Shown here: positions 6,628-8,882 of the stretch, one piece after another
Layout: each line of letters begins with the position of its first letter
Numbering within the stretch: the stretch's first letter is position 1
From: JABDJZ01 sp047611125
Lineage (GTDB): Bacteria; Bacteroidota; Rhodothermia; Rhodothermales; UBA10348
Assembly: GCA_047611125.1 (NCBI GenBank)
Contig: JBLFXH010000136.1
Coordinates: 1-8,882 of the forward strand
Reading direction: 5' to 3'
Length of the DNA: 8,882 nt
The notes under the pieces: generated by a model
The model's input: the letters and a program-made list of their open reading frames with translations, nothing else
Told to the model about the DNA's origin: nothing
The model's database searches: none
Position numbers and translations under genes: made by a program

Positions 6628-8882
6628 AGGGGATCCCGCAGCGTTTCGTGTACCAGGTCCGCCAGCGCTGGTCTGACCGGAATGTGCCCCCGGTTGTTGC
6701 GGGTCGGGTACACCCTGTTTGTGAGCAGGATGACGAACAGAGCCACGTCCGGGTCAAACCAGATGGATGTCCCTGTAAATCCCGTGTGACCGAAGCTCCG
6801 CGGCCCGAAGAATTGCCCAGCCGAGGAATAACCCTCCGGACTCCTGGTGTCCCAGCCCAGCGCCCGGGTATAAATGCCGGTGGTGTCGAACGGCGTCGTG
6901 AAGAGACGAATCGTTTCGGGTTGGAGAAACTGTTCATTCCCCACCAGGCCGTCCGAGATCATCATGTTCGCAAACCGCGTCAAGTCAGTCACCGTGGAGA
7001 ACAGCCCCGCATGACCCGCCACGCCGCCCATGATCCAGGCATTCTCGTCGTGCACTTCGCCCTGAAGGACCCGAAACCGGAAATACTGATCATTCTCGGT
7101 CGGAACGGCGTCGGGTTGGGCGCCTCGGCCCACGGCGCGGAATCCGGTGTGCCACATGCCGAGGGGCTCGAAGATGTTTCTCAGGGCATAGGTGGCAAAC
7201 CCCATTCTTGAGATACGCGAAACGATCTCGGCCAGGATGATGGGCCCGAAATCTGAATAGCGAGATTCCGAACCGGGCTCGTAGGCCAGCGGTTCGTTGT
7301 AGATGGCTTCAAGGACGCGCCCCCGAGAGCGGAGGCCCATCCGATAGAAGGGCTTAAAGGGCGTGAGTCCGGCGGTGTGGGTGAGGAGCTGGCGGATCGT
7401 GATGTCCTCCTTTCCGTTCCGGCCGAAGTCGTGCAAGTAGAGGGAGGCCGGGGCGTCCAGATCGAGTCGCCCTTGCTCGTACAACTGCATCACCGCCGTG
7501 GTGGTGGCGATCACCTTGGTCAGGGAGGCCAGATCAAATGATGATAGGGCTGTGACCGGAGTCTGCGACGAGTAGGTGTGGGTCCCATATCCGGCCAGAT
7601 AGGTGACTGCTCCGGCTCTCCCGACGGCCACAGCCGCACCCGGGAAGGCCCGCTCGTCGATAGCTCTCTCGAGCAGGGACTCGATGCGCACTAGCGCCAC
7701 GCCATCCATGCCAACCTCTTCGGCCGCCGCGGCCCTCGGATACCGGGCGAGTCTCGTTGCACCGGATCCCACTGGGAGATCAGCACTCACCCGGACAGGC
7801 GTGCGGCCCGAGACATCAGCCTGGCCGGTTAGGGCATCGGCAGCTGCTCGCTGCTCCGCAGGTCCATCGCCGTAGGCCAGGTAGACGGTTGAGCGTGCCG
7901 GCGCGTCGCCGGCCACATATGGAGTGCCGAACACGACCAAGTGGGAGCGCGGAGCGGCGCGCGCGGCGGCACTCATGAGGCCCCGGAAGCGAGCGGCCGT
8001 CTGCGGCCGGAGTCGCCAGGTCGAGGCAGAGGCATAGGCGAGGATGACCACTTCGTCCGCGTTGCGCGCCGACCGGACAGCGGCATCGCGTGCACTGGCG
8101 GCCTCAGCCGGCCCTACCAGGGTGGTTCGGATGGTAGCATCAGGCAAGCGCTCCTGCAGGGCATCCACGAAAGCGCGATGCCGATGGGCACCGGATCGGT
8201 CGGACAATGCCAACACGAATACGTCCCGGCCCGGTTGGTCTGAGACCGGTGCGGCGGTGGAATCGCCAAGCAGAGTGATCCCTGCCCGCGCGATCCGCGC
8301 GGTGACGGCACGCTGCTCTGCATTGGCTACGTTCCTTCTCGCGTCGTCCAGTGGCGTAAACCGCGCGCGATGCAGTCCCGCGGCAGCCTTGGCCCGCAGG
8401 ATGCGACTAACTTTGGCGTCTAAGTCTGCCTCGCTCAGCTTGCCGGAGGCCACCGCGGCGAGAATGGCTCGCCGGGCCGCTCTGACGTTGGTGGACATCA
8501 TCAGCATATCCACTCCCGCCAGCAGGGCATCGACGGCAACCGAGCCCGGCGTCCCGCCGCGGACTCCGGCCATGTTCAGAGCATCGGAGACAACCAGTCC
8601 ATCGAATCCAAGACTGTCCCGCAGCAGACCGGAAACCAGCGGTGGGGACAGTGTGGCAGGTCTCCTTCGTCCGCCATCCAGCTTCGGATAGGCCACATGA
8701 GCGGTCATCACGCTGGACGCACCCGCGGCAATGCCGGCGCGAAAGGGGGCTAGATCGAACGAGTCCAGCCTCGCGAAGTCCATCTCGAGGACGGGCATAC
8801 TGAAGTGCGAGTCCCGGCTAGTGGCCCCGTGCCCGGGAAAGTGTTTGACGGTCGCCAGCGTCCCGCCCTGCTGGAGCCCCCG
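6606..8882 (-). CDS. GH3 beta-N-acetylhexosaminidase fused to class C beta-lactamase-type serine hydrolase (5' partial)
   Basis: The frame runs off the window's right edge; the visible part is 758 aa. The first visible residues carry the GH3/NagZ loop 'KHFPGHGATSRDSH' (8846-8805) with its acid/base Asp-His pair, so the methionine at 8798 is internal. The nucleophile is in 'GLVVSDALNMAGV' (Asp at 8583-8585). After the barrel comes an alpha/beta region, about visible residues 200-380, like the second domain of long GH3 enzymes. From about residue 390 a beta-lactamase/PBP-like domain follows: 'DLASLTK' (SxxK; Ser 7524-7526, Lys 7515-7517), 'RYSDFG' (YxN variant; Tyr 7257-7259) and 'HTGFTG' (KTG variant; His 6786-6788). 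The expected chemistry is removal of terminal GlcNAc or similar N-acetylhexosamine, for instance from muropeptides, plus hydrolysis of an amide or ester. In Bacillus subtilis NagZ and AmiE are separate proteins with these two folds. Export is likely but the signal lies outside the window. Known fusion type in Bacteroidota. Confidence 0.95.
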   Translation of the reverse strand, partial: RGLQQGGTLATVKHFPGHGATSRDSHFSMPVLEMDFARLDSFDLAPFRAGIAAGASSVMTAHVAYPKLDGGRRRPATLSPPLVSGLLRDSLGFDGLVVSDALNMAGVRGGTPGSVAVDALLAGVDMLMMSTNVRAARRAILAAVASGKLSEADLDAKVSRILRAKAAAGLHRARFTPLDDARRNVANAEQRAVTARIARAGITLLGDSTAAPVSDQPGRDVFVLALSDRSGAHRHRAFVDALQERLPDATIRTTLVGPAEAASARDAAVRSARNADEVVILAYASASTWRLRPQTAARFRGLMSAAARAAPRSHLVVFGTPYVAGDAPARSTVYLAYGDGPAEQRAAADALTGQADVSGRTPVRVSADLPVGSGATRLARYPRAAAAEEVGMDGVALVRIESLLERAIDERAFPGAAVAVGRAGAVTYLAGYGTHTYSSQTPVTALSSFDLASLTKVIATTTAVMQLYEQGRLDLDAPASLYLHDFGRNGKEDITIRQLLTHTAGLTPFKPFYRMGLRSRGRVLEAIYNEPLAYEPGSESRYSDFGPIILAEIVSRISRMGFATYALRNIFEPLGMWHTGFRAVGRGAQPDAVPTENDQYFRFRVLQGEVHDENAWIMGGVAGHAGLFSTVTDLTRFANMMISDGLVGNEQFLQPETIRLFTTPFDTTGIYTRALGWDTRSPEGYSSAGQFFGPRSFGHTGFTGTSIWFDPDVALFVILLTNRVYPTRNNRGHIPVRPALADLVHETLRDPLSPVVTD

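Noticed and set aside
8044..8691. Plus-strand ORF of 215 codons, and the similar one at 6648-7211
   Set aside because: Both are antisense shadows of the GH3/serine hydrolase gene, low complexity (Ala/Arg/Ser), with no recognisable domain.
8796..8798. Start codon of the minus-strand hexosaminidase
   Set aside because: The same frame continues upstream with the GH3 motif KHFPGHG and DSH, so this Met is internal.
1..8882. CRISPR arrays, tRNA or rRNA genes, transposases, phage or toxin-antitoxin genes
   Set aside because: None seen: no spaced direct repeats, no structural RNA signatures, and coding space is fully accounted for by the seven genes.

Overview
The window looks like a compact, GC-rich chromosomal segment from the Bacteroidota/Rhodothermota side of the tree (Rhodothermales-like is my best guess). 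This is inferred from family signatures: a fused E1 alpha/beta 2-oxo acid dehydrogenase with the 'GQDIAEYGGVFK' and 'NQIVNNLA' wording typical of Bacteroidota, a GWxTD-domain lipoprotein, an N-terminal-domain plus TlpA-fold lipoprotein, a cysteine-poor FmdB-type protein, and a GH3 hexosaminidase fused to a serine hydrolase. No phage, IS, CRISPR, rRNA or tRNA is visible, and no gene-free stretch exceeds about 75 bases.

Plus strand, 1-6146: five genes in one direction, packed head to tail. They are the 3' end of a fused alpha/beta E1 component, gatB (Glu/Asp-tRNA amidotransferase subunit B), a lipoprotein with a thioredoxin-like fold that has lost its CxxC, tpiA (triosephosphate isomerase) and a GWxTD lipoprotein. 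Junctions are +2 nt, a 4-nt ATGA overlap, about 57 nt, and 1 nt, so this is very probably one transcription unit with translational coupling at several joints. The functions are mostly housekeeping (oxidative decarboxylation, tRNA-Gln/Asn charging, glycolysis) with two envelope lipoproteins interleaved.

Minus strand, 6190-8882: a short FmdB-family protein with a Ser/Lys-rich repetitive tail and, upstream of it, a long GH3 beta-N-acetylhexosaminidase/serine hydrolase fusion whose 5' end lies beyond the window. The fusion is likely an envelope or muropeptide-processing enzyme. The two gene sets converge at 6146/6190, where short tandem repeats occur and no canonical terminator is visible.

No clearly new biological system is present. 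The items most worth a second look are the CxxC-less TlpA-fold lipoprotein and the GWxTD lipoprotein flanking tpiA, the zinc-ligand-less FmdB protein with a repeat tail, and the NagZ-plus-amidase-like fusion.
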